Shown one piece after another: positions 1 through 12,328 of a stretch of DNA of 64,000 nt (positions are counted from its first letter, which is position 1; the number at the start of each line of letters is the position of its first letter). The translations under genes were made by a program, and so were the position numbers. The stretch is from Reticulitermes speratus (Eukaryota > Arthropoda > Insecta > Blattodea > Rhinotermitidae), in assembly GCA_021186555.1 (NCBI GenBank), contig JAJKFL010000042.1, positions 16,840,521 through 16,904,520 on the forward strand. Reading direction: 5' to 3'. Under the pieces are notes generated by a model. It was not told the origin of the DNA. It did not search any database and was given only the letters and a program-made list of their open reading frames with translations.

Positions 1-1079
1 TACCTTTTTTTCTAATTAAAGTTCCAAACACAATAAAATTTGTATGTATTATAACAATTTTATATAAAAGTAAAAATATTAACATTCGTTAATTTCCAAA
101 GTCTTTTAGTGGGCTCAGTGTCATGCTCTAACTAGTATTCCTATAATTTCATGCTTAGTTGATCATCGTATAGAAACTATAGAACTATTTAATTAAGTTA
201 AGTACGTGATATATTAATTTGCTCTTTAAATCTTTCATTAAAAGGCACATAATATTTTCAAAGTGACTTTCTATAACTCGTTCTAAAAAGCTTTTTTCTG
301 TATTTTGCCTGTAATAGTAACCTGATCCCCTGTTTATGTTAATATTATTATTTCGATATGAATCATATTTTTTTATTGTTTTGTTTTGACAATATTGGAA
401 ACTGCGTGAAATGCACAGATTCAATACTTCTCTTATTCAAGTGTTTTTACAATAAAAAAAACTAGCGTGTACGCTGATGTATATGTGGTTACTACACAAA
501 AGGGGAAAAATTTGATGGTTGCTGCCTAAATTAACTCCATGGATACGACTCACTGTGGAAGAATAACTAGATATTCAGCTTCCCACAAACCTCCCGCACT
601 TCAGGGAAGTTCATGTTTCAGTATTGCTGCCAGAAGAGCTGGCACTTATCGGTAATATGGCCTATTTAGTATGTTGGCGATTTTACATTAGAATGTGTAT
701 TGAATGCAATAAAATGAAATCGTAAAGGAATAATATTTTGTTACAGAATTATTTTCGCTATGGGCTCCCTTTATAGCTCAGTGTACATGCAATCTGAGCC
801 GTACTTAGAGTGCTCCAATGTAGCTTTCCAAGTGCAAAGGTAGATAATGATATTCCTACTTCAAACTTTATTAGCGAAATCACTATATATATTATGTGTT
901 CTCACACAAAAACTTTAACTATTTACAGCGCACTGATTACTATATATATGTGTATATATATATCACTTGTTTTGCATTAAGAAACTGAATTTTACCCAGA
1001 TAGTACGTATATGTGCTCCGTATGACAGTCAATAAGAATAGCCACTGTTTGCCTATACTGGCATTAACTGGCTTGTCTT
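1..1079. other. AT-rich stretch, nothing recognised
   Basis: No exon-like reading frame and no repeat family that I recognise. There is a short (TA)n-like run near 944-962. The only open frame of any length (minus strand, 185-424) is compositionally biased and resembles no protein I know. Confidence 0.6.
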
Positions 1080-1325
1080 GGCCGTGCCATGGCTCAGGCG
1101 GTTAGTCGATCCCGGGTCGGTCCATGTGGGATTTGTGGTGGACAAAGTGACACTGGGACAGGTTTTTCTCCGAGTACTTCTGTTTTCCCCTGTCAGTTTC
1201 ATTCCATCGGTGCTCCATTAAAATGAAAAGCAGAAAAAATCTCGTCATCTTCATCACAGGGTTTGCAAAATAAGCCTTCAAGTGAGCGGTGCGTCCGTAG
1301 CATCTGCTGCGGAGCCCTTAAATAA
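1080..1325 (+). mobile_element. SINE family A, head internally deleted
   Basis: This copy opens with the family A head GGCCGTGCCATGGCTCAGG, which contains a pol III A-box-like motif. It continues into the family body (GGGATTTGTGGTGGACAAAG, then the CTGGGACAGG and TTTCATTCCA blocks) and ends near GCATCTGCTGCGGAGCCCTT. Compared with the fuller copy at 46641, bases between the A box and the B box are missing: GTTAGTC runs straight into GATCCCGGGTC. The copy is therefore probably unable to use its internal promoter. No target duplication was identified. Confidence 0.85.
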
Positions 1326-2629
1326 AAGAAACTGGCCTGTTTTTGGAAAAAAGACCATGTGTCTTTATGAGGTAAAAATTAATTTCTAAATGTTATCTAG
1401 ATAAACTTCAGGCTTCCAGGGGTTAATGGGCTGCAATCGGCGGAATTTGGAGGAACACAAATTGGCATTCCACACGCACTTACTCGGAAGTTCGATGATT
1501 GTCGCGCAACTTTATCGAAGTAGGCGTGCACTCTATTGCTTTAAGACGTCAGCAAAACACTTAAGTTCTAAGAAAGCGTCGTGCTAACATTTCCAATATT
1601 ATTTTTTTTCGAAGACAACCGGAACTCTCTTGTCTCTGTTTTTCAGTTCTCACAACAAATTCAAAGGTCAAAGTCAAAGTTACTTTGCAATTGACTGTCA
1701 GCACCTGTTGGGGCTCATGACCGAAACAAAAACCAAAATAATTCTATATTTCACAAATAAAGATTCAGATCATACACAGTATCTCACAGTGAAGATAGTG
1801 CGTCTCCATTAGATAAATCGATCAGTTACTGCTGAAAAGGGAAAGGTTATTCTTTATAAAGGGAATCACAAGAACTTACGAAAGATCAAGTAGCAAAATT
1901 CAGAGGATTTAATGTTAAATATCGTGTTGCACACAGTAACGAATAAACTTTTAAGTGTTAAATATCTTTCTATGTTATACGTAGTCGCTGACTGTACCTG
2001 AACTCCAGTTTTCCTTTGTTTTAAAATCCCGTTTACAGAATGGAATAAAATCACTGGCACTAAATTTGTAACATTTTGCCTCCAGTGTCAAGTGACTTTG
2101 CGCCATCCTGTACATAAAATATTGCATCGTTATTCCTCGATGTGATTTAATTGAAACAAACATTTTATTCTACTAATTTTTTTATCCACGTAGAAAATTC
2201 AAAGTGCCTCTGTCCATCACCTTCAATATCTTGCTGCTCCATCTGCAATTCATATGGTGTCTATCGCAATATATTCCGAATCACATTATGGACAGCCGCC
2301 TGAGACATACACAACACTATGAAGTTTCACGGTCCTTGACTTCATAAGACACGGCCAATACATTGCTTAGAGTTTCATGAACATCCTCTGTATTTACGTT
2401 CTTAGATCTACCATTTCCTTTAAACTGATTGTACCACCACCTAACACAATTATCATGGGATGCATTAGCCTAATGCCTAGGTCTATATTCACGCTGCACT
2501 TTGATCGCAGATGTAAACTCGAATATACACTTTGAGTTCCCTGTTTAATTTTTGCTCTCTTGGAACTAAACGCCAATAACTCGAAAAGAAAGTCCATAGG
2601 GAAAAATACACCTCATTGAACACACCTAT
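1326..2629. other. Unannotated non-coding stretch
   Basis: AT-rich sequence without a recognisable gene or repeat. Short open frames occur on both strands but have no recognisable domain. Confidence 0.55.
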
Positions 2630-2775
2630 ACCGTCCTCCGAGTTGGAGTTTGCGTGTAGGGCTAATATTCTGACCTCATAAAAATTCAGTGGTCTCGAAA
2701 CCCCGGCAACGGGGAGACTATGGCCTTAAAAAGGGCCGAAGTACCATAGAAGAAGAAGAAGAATTAGAAGCACCA
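2630..2775 (+). mobile_element. Possible retroelement 3' end with (GAA)n tail
   Basis: A comparatively GC-rich segment (CTCGAAACCCCGGCAACGGG, then ACTATGGCCTTAAAAAGGGC) ends in GTACCATA followed by a (GAA)n-rich tract at about 2744-2765. A simple-repeat tail directly after a body unlike its AT-rich flanks suggests a non-LTR retrotransposon or SINE insertion. I see no second copy in this window, so the family is not established here. Confidence 0.4.
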
Positions 2776-5700
2776 GGAGAAGAAAACACCCGTAATCTTT
2801 GCTGTAATTTATAATTTGTTTGTTCTGTTAATAAACATTTATATATGAATCATCAGCGCGTAAATCCGTAACATATTAATGGTACAAGAAGAAATTATAA
2901 ATTACAATGAACAATATAATAACTTTTGAATGCATGTCTATAAACTCATGTTACATTATAATCTACAAAACAGTTTAGCGTAGCCACAGTACCATGAATT
3001 TGTTACGGAAGTGGCCGTGTAAATGTTGATCGTGTTAGCAACTATGTTGAAATATCTTTTATTTGGTGTATAGGTCATGGTAGTTTCCTTCAAAACCTCT
3101 ACATCTGTACAATCTATTGCCATCAGGTATCGCTCGACATCATTTTATCGTAACTTCTTCCCACAACTCGGTTTAGTGAGAGACACTCTGTATGTGCCTC
3201 GTCAAATTTTCACCTGAGAAAGGAAGCAGATACCTTCCCAGAAAGAGTGTTTTTTATTCCTAGTGTTTTTGTAACTCAGGACGATGGAAAACGTGAAAAG
3301 ATAAGTAGCCCTACATCGTTTATAAATAAGGCTTGTGTACTTATTTAGTGAGCTGGTCAGCTACTGAGCATTTTGTAAGAAGAGTAAAATGAATGATAAA
3401 ATTATGTGAAATTTAAACGACTGGGCCCAATACTCAACCGACACCTCAATTGAGATTCAAACCACGTACTAATGGTAAGGAAGTCGGGATTAACTACATA
3501 TAAATTTCATATGCTTTGTGTTGCAAATCAGAACACTTCATACTGCTCTGATCTCTTCTACTACCGTTTTTCCAACCAATATTAATGGAACACGATTTGG
3601 CCACTATGCCAGTCACTAAATATTACACAAAATTACAGTCCCTTTATTGTGCATCCTCTGTAATTATCTTCTACTGCATTGTTAATGACAGTTTCACTAT
3701 TGTCGGCGTAATTGGTTAAATTAAATTAAGTGGCAGATATCGTATAAAGAACTGCATACAGTAAAATGCGAAATGGCAGGTAATCGTATTATTTGACGTA
3801 TTATAATTGAAAGCACTGACATTTGTTTCATCAACAGGTGAATGGCTTGAAGCTAAATATATACACTTACATTATTGCGAACATTATGTGGACAAACTTT
3901 ACAGACACTACAAACAAATTAATTATCTTCATTTTATGTTTAGGTAACAAAGCAGTTTATTAATGGATAGGCATGCTTTGTATTCGATTGACCTGGGTTC
4001 ACATTTCAGACCGCAAAATGGTTATTTTAATTAATACTTTCCTTAGATTTGTTTATTTTTACAAGAAATCGTGGAACAATACTTGTAAACGGGCCACAAA
4101 TACTTCACATTGAATTCGTAATTCGGAGTCGATCTATCTTTCGACGAATAATTAATTTATTTGGTAAATAAAGAAGAATCCCCGTTACATTTATACTGAA
4201 CATGCAGCCTGCGTCCGTCACCATATGGCAACAAGAAGAGCATTCGTACGGTATTCTGCATCTTTATATTTTCTGCATCAAACGGTTCATGTATATTGAG
4301 ATTAAAACATAAACAAATATGTACTTAAATATGCAGACAAAAAAGCACCTTCCTGCTTATAGAATGTGTAACTACGTAGTTCAACTAATCTGCTGTACGT
4401 CATATCACAGTAACTAGGTTACAGAAAATCAGTGTTCATGGTCCTTAATTCCTTCGTTAGAGAAAATAAATACCTTGCGTGAAATCCGGATAGGCAGGTT
4501 TTGTATGAAATTACGCATTTCTCAGTGATACAATAAGAGATGACGCAGTTTAAATAAATTCACAGAGGGCCCACAGAGAGGGAGAAGTTTTCGATATGTT
4601 AGCGTTGAATAATATGACGCTAAATTCCGAGTATTCTGATTGATAAAAACTTACATTCTATACGCAGCAAAAAAGACTAATGACTGTTATTTCTGCGTAA
4701 AATTGAAAAAGTCCTTTTATATTCCAGTCGCTGATACAGGATATAGAGAACATCAAGAGGTAAAAAAAAACCAAATCCATCCAGCCAAAAGCAAATAAGC
4801 AAAGCATTTAAAAAAACGTATGAATTAACAAGCACGAGCAAACAAGAGAACATATAGCATAGTAAGCATCCAAAGAAATAAATAACCAAGCAGTGAATTT
4901 AACACTTAATATATCACCTAAGTAACAGAATTAGCATAGGGCTGTGATTACAATCATTGTGAGTCTTACTTATTTAGAGGGTCATATTTGCCAGTGTTTT
5001 GAAGAAATTTTGTCTCTTTATATTGAACCTAATTTTATGACCACGTTCACAAATGCCTGCCACTGATTCCTATTATGAGGCAGCTAAATTCACTTGGGTA
5101 CAACTCATTCCTTTTTTATCTATATTAATTTTATTCGCTCATCTGTGTTTAGAACTCCCAGATAATCATTTTCCATGCGGTTTTCCGATTAAAATCTGCT
5201 TATAATTATTACGTTCGTTGCTACGACAGTTTTTTCTTACAGTAAAGGGTGATTAGTTGATACTCCAAACTTAAGCGGAAGGATTATCCCTAATAAGCTA
5301 CCCACAAATTCTTAAAATATATTCGAAGTTAACCTTCGCATCAGGAGATAATTTCCTCCATCGGCAAACTCAGGATTAGCAAAGGCATGGTGAATATGGA
5401 CCCATCTCTTAAATAAGCAAATGTGTTTAATAGGTATTTAAGATTTTAGCGGTGTTCTTAATTTAATGTAAATAAATAATAAATAAATAAATAAGCCTAA
5501 TTAATCCCACGAGGACAAGGGCCTGCTGGTGGAACCAGTGAATGCTCACTAGGAATATGGAATTCCATCTAGCATAACAAAATCATACTTATTCGACATT
5601 TCATAAATATTATTGCACCATTTTAGTTACTGACTTTAGCGACCTTCATATCAAGTCTGCCAGTATATTTTCCCTTGTGACTGTCCTGTATGCAGCACGC

Positions 5701-5881
5701 CTAAGTGTTAGCACCCTTCGTTATAACATGCAAATATGTTACTCTCTTGCAATGAACGAAAGCAAACAACTTGCTATTTAGTCAGATACATCTTTCATTT
5801 AGGGGTCGACGTCGTAGCCCTGAAGAGCATAGGAGGCACAAACTTCCACACGAGTAGGCTTAACTGAACTATCTATTTCTG
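2776..5881. other. Unannotated AT-rich stretch with short (AAAT)n
   Basis: No coding signal was recognised. A short AAAT/AAT-type tract lies at about 5470-5494. A minus-strand frame at 4677-4889 translates to a hydrophobic, low-complexity peptide and is most likely fortuitous. Confidence 0.55.
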
Positions 5882-6001
<120 letters not shown>

Positions 6002-8541
6002 CATAATCTATCTAATAACTACTACTAAACTGAACTAACTAATAACTGGATATAACTATCCAACCAAAAACAAGCAACCAAACAACTCTCTGGAACAGAG
6101 CCCTTCTTTAGAAGCCAACATCAATTTATAGCTGATCAAGAAATCCGTCGCACTTTACGGAACTCGAAGATCCATTACAGCGCTCACAAGGCCTACACTG
6201 GCCCCTGTTCTGAACCTCATGAATCCAGTACACATATTCTCTTCACATTTCTTTAAAACCCATTTTAATAATATCCGGGAATATACGACTAAGTGTTGCA
6301 AGCGATATCTTTCCTTCGGGATTCTCAGGCACAACCCTATATGTATTGATCGTCCTTCCTACATGCTACATGCTCCTCCCATCTCACCCTAATAATATTC
6401 CGTGAGGAGCACCAATTATAGAACTAATCACAAAGCAATTTTCTCCAGCCTCCCGTTTTTCCTCCTTCTTATGTCTAAATATATTCCACAGGACCACAGG
6501 AGTAAAAAGCAACGGAACTTTAAAAAGGATTAATAAGAATAAGACCAATAAAGGAATTTCGATTACTGTGAGTTGTGCTATAAGGCGACAGTTCTCTTCT
6601 TGCGAGACCTTGCGTTGTAACAAATCGTCTAATAAAGAGAAATGAAACCCCTCTAGGGTAGACTTTAAAAATCTTTCAAAGTGATTGCTGGAATCGCGTA
6701 ATGACAAACACGCGTACGTGAAATTTCGCGTTATACAAACAACGTCTACTTATCCATCAATCGCTTTATAGCCAATTCGCCTTAACGAAACACCCGTAGT
6801 AGCAGAAACGACTGTATCCGTACATAAAGGCACTTAAGGTGATATATATATCTTTTATATTATTTACATAGTCCTATTTGAGGCGCTTACACTAATTTGG
6901 ATTTTGTCCATAATCTTGGTAGCACAAAGGAGTTCTGTCTGAGAATAATATCTACCACGATACACAGTGATGTAGGAATCTCTTCATATCCTGTTAGCCT
7001 AAACACAGAAGGAGAAACAATTTACGAAAAGTTGTGGTTTTTATATAAAAAATTAAGACGACAGAGTAAAAATTGATAGCCATAAAGATCTCGCCAATTA
7101 AGTCATTTTAACACCTTTTAAGGGATCCGAATTTTCATTATTGTTTTTACAAGAAACCTAATTCAATAAATTCATTCCACGTACTTACACCATGTTTTCT
7201 GATTAGATTTATCACCCACCTGCGAATAATCAACATAGTTTTCTCATCTCTTCCATCTTGCTATATGCCCGCCAAATTCGTCCTTCTTTAGTCCACTAAC
7301 AGACTTTTATAATCTCTACAATTTTCAGAACTTCCCGCAGAAATATGTACCAATTAATTGTGGTCTTCGAAATAGTTCTTAATATTTGTGCCATCCTTGT
7401 GTCCTGTAGTTCACGCACAATCAATTCAAAACGCCTTACTTATATACACAAAAATGGAGAGACGATAAGATTGTGATAAACTAACCTCATTACGCAATCC
7501 TAAAGTGCTCATTTGCTCTTTTCTATTTTTCTATGCTTTTTACGTAAGGGGAGAAAAACTGTGTTGTTCTGGTCGCTTGTTTCTATGCCCTAAATATTTT
7601 TCAGAGCTACAGAGCAAGACTAAACTTTCTAAACTAAGATAATGATCATTACTAAGTTCAGTAAGCAAAGAAAGAAAACTTGTTACACAAAATAAAGACA
7701 ACATTACGAATCTGTCTAAAATAAATAGCTTGCCTATAAAGACCATTTTGTTGATGACTTGCTGTACGGCACTGAACTGTGTTTTACCAGTAGCATTGCG
7801 ATTTGTTCAGTAACTGCTCAACCGCATTTGCAAAAGGTCTGTGTTTCGCTATGTGAATAATGCCGCAATACGAGAAAGATACAAGCTAAAAACACGAGAG
7901 TTAATTGAACATGTTTGTTACTATAATATACGTTTGTTCTTTAGCATTACGTTTCGGGAATAATTCCCTCTACGTAATTCGGTTAAATGTAATGAAACAT
8001 CAACTTTAATTTTTGTTCACCGTGCATTAAGGTAGACGAGTGATTTGTAATGAAACATGTTCTATCAACAATCTCGCAGAAATTTATTTTTTTGAAAGGA
8101 ACAAGAAGTTATTTCGGTGATAAAAACATCATGAAATAAAACAAATGATTTCAAAATATACAAAAATTTTAAATTTTTACAAGCGGAATAAGAGTCAGCT
8201 AATCCGCTGAAATCATTGAGGTAAGTATTTTTATGATTATTCTGGGTAAAAAATAATTGTGATATTATTTCGTGGAATTCATTTAAAAACTTTATTTCCG
8301 GTATTTTAAATGTCAACTTCCATGCTCTAGACATATCTGTGTTCCCATTTCATCTGCACCAATGATGGCACGGCGATAACAGGCCCCTATACATCCTGTG
8401 ATCTTTCATGATTTTTCTGTACTGGTACTAAATACGGCAATTGTATCCTAGAATTTCGGCTTTTGCTTACATCAAAATCCTTTCAGTTTCTGTGATATTT
8501 CAATAAAATTAGATAGAAAAATGTAGCTGCCGAGGGTAATA
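6002..8541. other. Unannotated stretch with one 107-codon open frame
   Basis: The minus-strand frame at 6384-6707 includes a hydrophobic segment followed by a basic stretch. I recognise no domain, there is no second exon-like segment nearby, and the frame could come from a decayed repeat. The rest is AT-rich sequence without recognisable content. Confidence 0.45.
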
Positions 8542-8810
8542 GGCCGTGCCATGGCTCAGGCAGTTAGTCTTCGGCCTGCCACAGCGGGTCATGTAGGATT
8601 TGTGGTGGACAAAATGGCATTGAGACAGGTTTTTCCCCGAGTACTTCGGTTTTCCCCTGTCAATTTCATTCCGACGGTGCTCCATTACCTGGAAAAATTA
8701 AAAAAAAAACATCATTTTTTTTCATCTTCATCACAAGGGTTGCAAAATAAGCCTCAAGGCTGCGTTGCGTCCGTAGCTTCTGCTGCGGGGCCCTTCTCCA
8801 CAAAAAAAAC
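8542..8810 (+). mobile_element. SINE family A, near full-length, head deletion
   Basis: Begins GGCCGTGCCATGGCTCAGGC and carries the family body: a GGACAAAATGGCATTGAGAC block, the GAGTACTTCGGTTTTCCCCT block, an A-rich linker, then GGGTTGCAAAATAAGCCT and GCTTCTGCTGCGGGGCCCTT. The B-box region is shortened, like the copy at 1080 but with a different junction. An open frame of about 100 codons across it is a by-product of the repeat. The A-rich 3' end is followed by a (CA)n run at 8835-8850. Confidence 0.9.
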
Positions 8811-8834
8811 TGTCGAGAGAGAAAAGCCTCTATA

Positions 8835-8850
8835 TACACACACACACACA
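8835..8850 (+). repeat. (AC)8 dinucleotide run
   Basis: A short AC repeat just downstream of the family A SINE. It may have grown from that element's tail or be an unrelated microsatellite. Confidence 0.9.
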
Positions 8851-9618
8851 TAAAATTCTAAGAATACCACTCAGTTTCATTGCTTCTAGTAATTTCTAAA
8901 TTCTTAGTACCTGCTTTGTTTCTGTAACAGTGTCTGTAGTTAGCTTCAGTTGCATTATAAAAATTTATGAACTGGTGTACCGAATGCTTAGTTTGAAACA
9001 AAGAATGGTTTCTAGATAGTGTAGTAAGAAACCAAGTTTCATATAAATATGTCGTCTTACTTCGGGCACAACAATGTCACGTTTGTTTTGATGTCAAGTT
9101 ATTTAATAACGCTCTTTAAGCTGCAGCGATTTTGTTACGTCAGATGAGTCTGGAAGCTGAACCTGCACTGCACTTATATCTGTCCTTATGCACAACATGA
9201 AAGCTGGGGGGGGGGGGGTGAGTGGATTTATAACTGCGCGCATTGTCATCATTCGCACTAAAGGGAGGTGAGTGGACAGGTTCGTGCCTCAGCCGCTTTA
9301 CTCCAAAACGGGAAAATTACCTCCGTACTTATTGAATAAGCTACTTGATAGGACTTAGAGCCGATCCACAGCTTCCGACGGAAATGGAAACACGATTCCC
9401 ATGTGGTCCGTCTATAATCTAGCTACAATACCGACAGACCTATCCTGGCTACCTATGAAATGATCAGTGGGATATTAAATAATTACATGTACTTTCCTAG
9501 ATGGACTTCACGAAAACATATCATTTCAAACAATGAATTTGGAAAATTAAAGGGCACGGAAGAATGGCGGAGAGGCATGGACATAATAAGATAAGAATTT
9601 GCCATCCTTTTTTAAGTG
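8851..9618. other. Unannotated stretch with G13 homopolymer
   Basis: Holds a run of 13 consecutive G at 9206-9218, followed by GTGAGTGG, a motif repeated about 50 bases later. Nothing else was recognised. Confidence 0.55.
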
Positions 9619-9892
9619 GACCGGGATAGCATAGTAGCACAGCGACTCGCTGCAGAACGAAGGGTCGGGGAATCCAGTTTGGGTGCGGGAAAGATTTTCC
9701 GCACCCGTCCAGAAGTCCCAGCCACCCTCCTGTAAAATGGGTATAGGCTCTCTTTCCCGGCTGGAAAGCGGCTGGGGCGTGGCGTTGACCATTCACCCCC
9801 ATCTAAAGCGGAGGTTAAAGAAAGAATACAGTTATACTTCTCACCCTATGGGCCTTCATGGCTTGATATAGGGTGAATTTACCTTTTAAGTC
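9619..9892 (+). mobile_element. SINE family B, near full-length
   Basis: The head GACCGGGATAGCATAGTAGC followed by GCGACTCGCTGC matches the better copy at 41006. The body shows the family landmarks in the same order: a CCACCCTCCTGTAAAATGGG block, CTCTTTCCCGG, an AAGCGGCTGGGGCGTGG block and GTTGACCA. The 3' end reads AAAGAAAGAATACAG, TGGGCCTTCATGGC and a TTTACCTTTT end. The B box is degraded (GGGGAATCCAG). Minus-strand frames of about 80-93 codons across it are artefacts of the repeat. Confidence 0.88.
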
Positions 9893-10486
9893 TTACTGTC
9901 CATTTTGGAACAAAACACGTGAGATACGTAAAAGAAACAACCTGCTTAGATTACTGTGTTCCTGGGCTCTGATCATCGTCTTCTACTGCAAACAGAACAA
10001 AAGTTTCGGAATTAAATCTGAGACGTTAGGGAGGTCAGCAGTCACTGCGATTAGATTTTTCTAACGAACCCAGGCGAATAGGTGCCTCCCCACATTTTTA
10101 TCTTCGAATGAAAACGTGCAGTTTCCGACACATTGTGATTTGTTAGAAGCAGCTTACTAGAAAATGAATAAAAGTCGGAGAGCCCAAATCCAGAGTACGG
10201 CAGACTATAATCGGAACCCTTCAGCAGAAAGGTAATCTAAGAACGAAATATTGAAAAGTAATAAATTTCCTTCAGTAATCCACACGCCACGTTAGACGTG
10301 AATGAAAACTTACCAGAAGATTTAAATAAACACTCTTTGCCGACCTTCTAGATTTTATTTATCATAGGTCTCTTGGCACAGAATATAGAAAGTTTTTGTG
10401 TTGTGTCATAATTGTGCTAATAAACTCAATACCTATCAACAAGATAACAATAACTTATCTGTTAAATCTAGCAGTACCAATGTAAG
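9893..10486. other. Unannotated stretch
   Basis: AT-rich, with no recognisable coding or repeat content between the two flanking SINEs. Confidence 0.5.
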
Positions 10487-10506
10487 AAGTTGGACGATTA
10501 TTTTTG

Positions 10507-10790
10507 TGAGGGGTCTCGCAGCAGACGCTATGGACGCACCGCAGCCTTAAGGCTTATTGTGAAGCCCTGTGATGAAGACGTAGGTGAAGGTGATGATTAT
10601 TTTTTTTAATTTTTCCAAGTAATGGAGTAGCGGTGGAATGAAATTGACAGGGGAAAATCGAAGTAATCGGGGGAGAACCTGTCCCAGTGCCACTTTGTCC
10701 AGCACAAATCCCACATGGACGGACCCGGCATCGAACCTGGTCTGTTCTGTGAGAGGCCGGCGACTAACCGCCTGAGCCATGGCACGGCCA
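10507..10790 (-). mobile_element. SINE family A, full length, with target duplication
   Basis: On the minus strand it begins at 10790 with TGGCCGTGCCATGGCTCAGG, runs through a B-box-like GGTTCGATGCC and the family body (CACTTTGTCC and TGAAATTGACAGGGGAAAA seen on the plus strand), and ends near 10507. It is flanked by an imperfect 12-bp target-site duplication: AAGTTGGACGAT at 10487-10498 and AAGTTGAACGAT at 10792-10803. That fits LINE-mediated insertion. Confidence 0.92.
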
Positions 10791-11042
10791 AAAGTTGAAC
10801 GATACTCAGAGGCAGAATCATTTATCTTCCATGTCCATCCACACTAAAGTTATATAGATCTTACTGCTCACCAAAAGGCTTCTTATTGAGATATAGAAGA
10901 ACATATATGCTGCTGATTTCTTTTGAATATTTTATCGGGTTTATAATTTTCATCTTTTCTATGTGTCATCATTAGCTTAAAAAAAAAGAAAGAATCCGGC
11001 AAAATTAAATTTGAAACATGCGAAAAATCGCCATTGTCATTT

Positions 11043-11155
11043 AGTATAAAATATACAACACAAAGTTTCGAAAGCAAACTACTTTCTTCTTCAGGTATTT
11101 CACCTGAAGACGAAAGCAAATTGCTTTCGAAATCTTGTGTTGTATGTTCTATACT
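11043..11155. mobile_element. Foldback (inverted-repeat) element
   Basis: Two arms of about 55 bp pair with each other. AGTATAAAATATACAACAC on the left matches the reverse complement of GTGTTGTATGTTCTATACT on the right. The inner blocks around TTTCGAAAGCAA and CTTTCTTCTTCAGGT also pair, leaving a loop of a few bases near 11099. Weaker pairing involving AACATGCGAAA suggests the original inverted repeat reached from about 11015 to 11205. Probably a MITE or foldback transposon. The family was not identified. Confidence 0.75.
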
Positions 11156-11205
11156 CAGAGACGATCGAAAAAGTTCTAATACACATCAGTGAAGTTTCGC
11201 ATGTT

Positions 11206-11595
11206 ACACCATCGTCAAAGAATCACATGGTGAAGTTAAAAGTTATAAGCATTAGTAGGATGAAGGTAGACAAGCTACCTGCATCATTTTTACTTTTCCC
11301 ACAGAAGTGTTCTTCTACTTCGCTCTTTACAAGAAAAAACAGAATTGCAGTCACATTGATTATTTGAAGTTTCATCTTGGACTTGGAGTAGCTATACCGT
11401 AACAGCATTAGCCTTCTTCAAATGAGTGTTTGCACTTCTCCTGCAAAGTGTCCATCCCGTGCATTATTGGTTAATGTCGCGAGAATTTTGTAATTTTTTT
11501 TCGAGGCACAATTCATTTTTGCTCGTCTCAGCAAGAAAGTCACAATCTAAATACCTGCCTTGCTTTTCAATTCAAAATGAAACTAAAGCCCTAAA
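11206..11595. other. Unannotated stretch
   Basis: Short fortuitous open frames on both strands. No repeat or gene was recognised. Confidence 0.45.
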
Positions 11596-11603
11596 AAATA
11601 ACC

Positions 11604-12320
11604 AAGGCCTGCGCAATACACAGCCCCCGGGTCGCATGCAGCCCACTGAGGGCTCATTTTGCGGTCTGTAACAGCTTTCAAAAATAATATTAATTTTTTT
11701 TAAAAATATGTAGTTGTTTGAAATTTGAGAATTAATTGTTGCCGTCAACAATGAATTTTTGAACATGCTGCGCTTACAATTACGTACGCGTGGCGGAGTG
11801 ATTGAAACGGTAGGAGGAATAAAGAAGAGTCATTCCCTATATTCTCCTGCGGGAAGTTTCTGGAATCTGGCTAGTGAAAAGTTAAAAAAACTGATCAAAG
11901 TTGCTCTGAAACATTCAACATTTTTGGAAGCACCTAAAAATGTGAACAAAGATTCTACACCATAAACATAAATAAAAAGGAGCAACTTTATTCTCTGACT
12001 AACGGCCATTGGGAAGATATTTTGAAGACATCCAATTCAAATATGATTCCCGAATAACCCAAGTTTTTTGCCGAAAAGAGCTCTACTGTCTGTCACTAAG
12101 TTTGAATAGTGATTAGGAAAAGTCCAAAATATTCTTTCAACGGATCATATTTTTTCGTTTTCAATGATTCACAATTAAAAATAAAAATAATTACAATTAT
12201 TTAATTTATTTAATTAGAATATTATTAATAATGTATCCCCCCGGAATCTACCCCTACGGCCCGCAGCTGTTTTCTTTGGAGCAATAAGACCCTCGCCGCT
12301 TTCTGATTTGTCTAGGCCTA
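11604..12320 (+). mobile_element. hAT-like non-autonomous DNA transposon
   Basis: Left end AAGGCCTGCGCAATA and right end TCTAGGCCTA (reverse complement TAGGCCTAGACAAAT) form degenerate terminal inverted repeats around GGCCT. GGGTCGCATGCAGCCC near the left end and a CGGCCCGCAG block towards the right end have the look of hAT subterminal sequence. The flanks are AAATAACC at 11596-11603 and CAATAACC at 12321-12328, an 8-bp duplication with one mismatch; 8 bp is the usual hAT length. The 717-bp interior is AT-rich. I see no clear transposase, although a 68-codon frame at 11759-11965 could be a relic. Confidence 0.72.
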
Positions 12321-12328
12321 CAATAACC

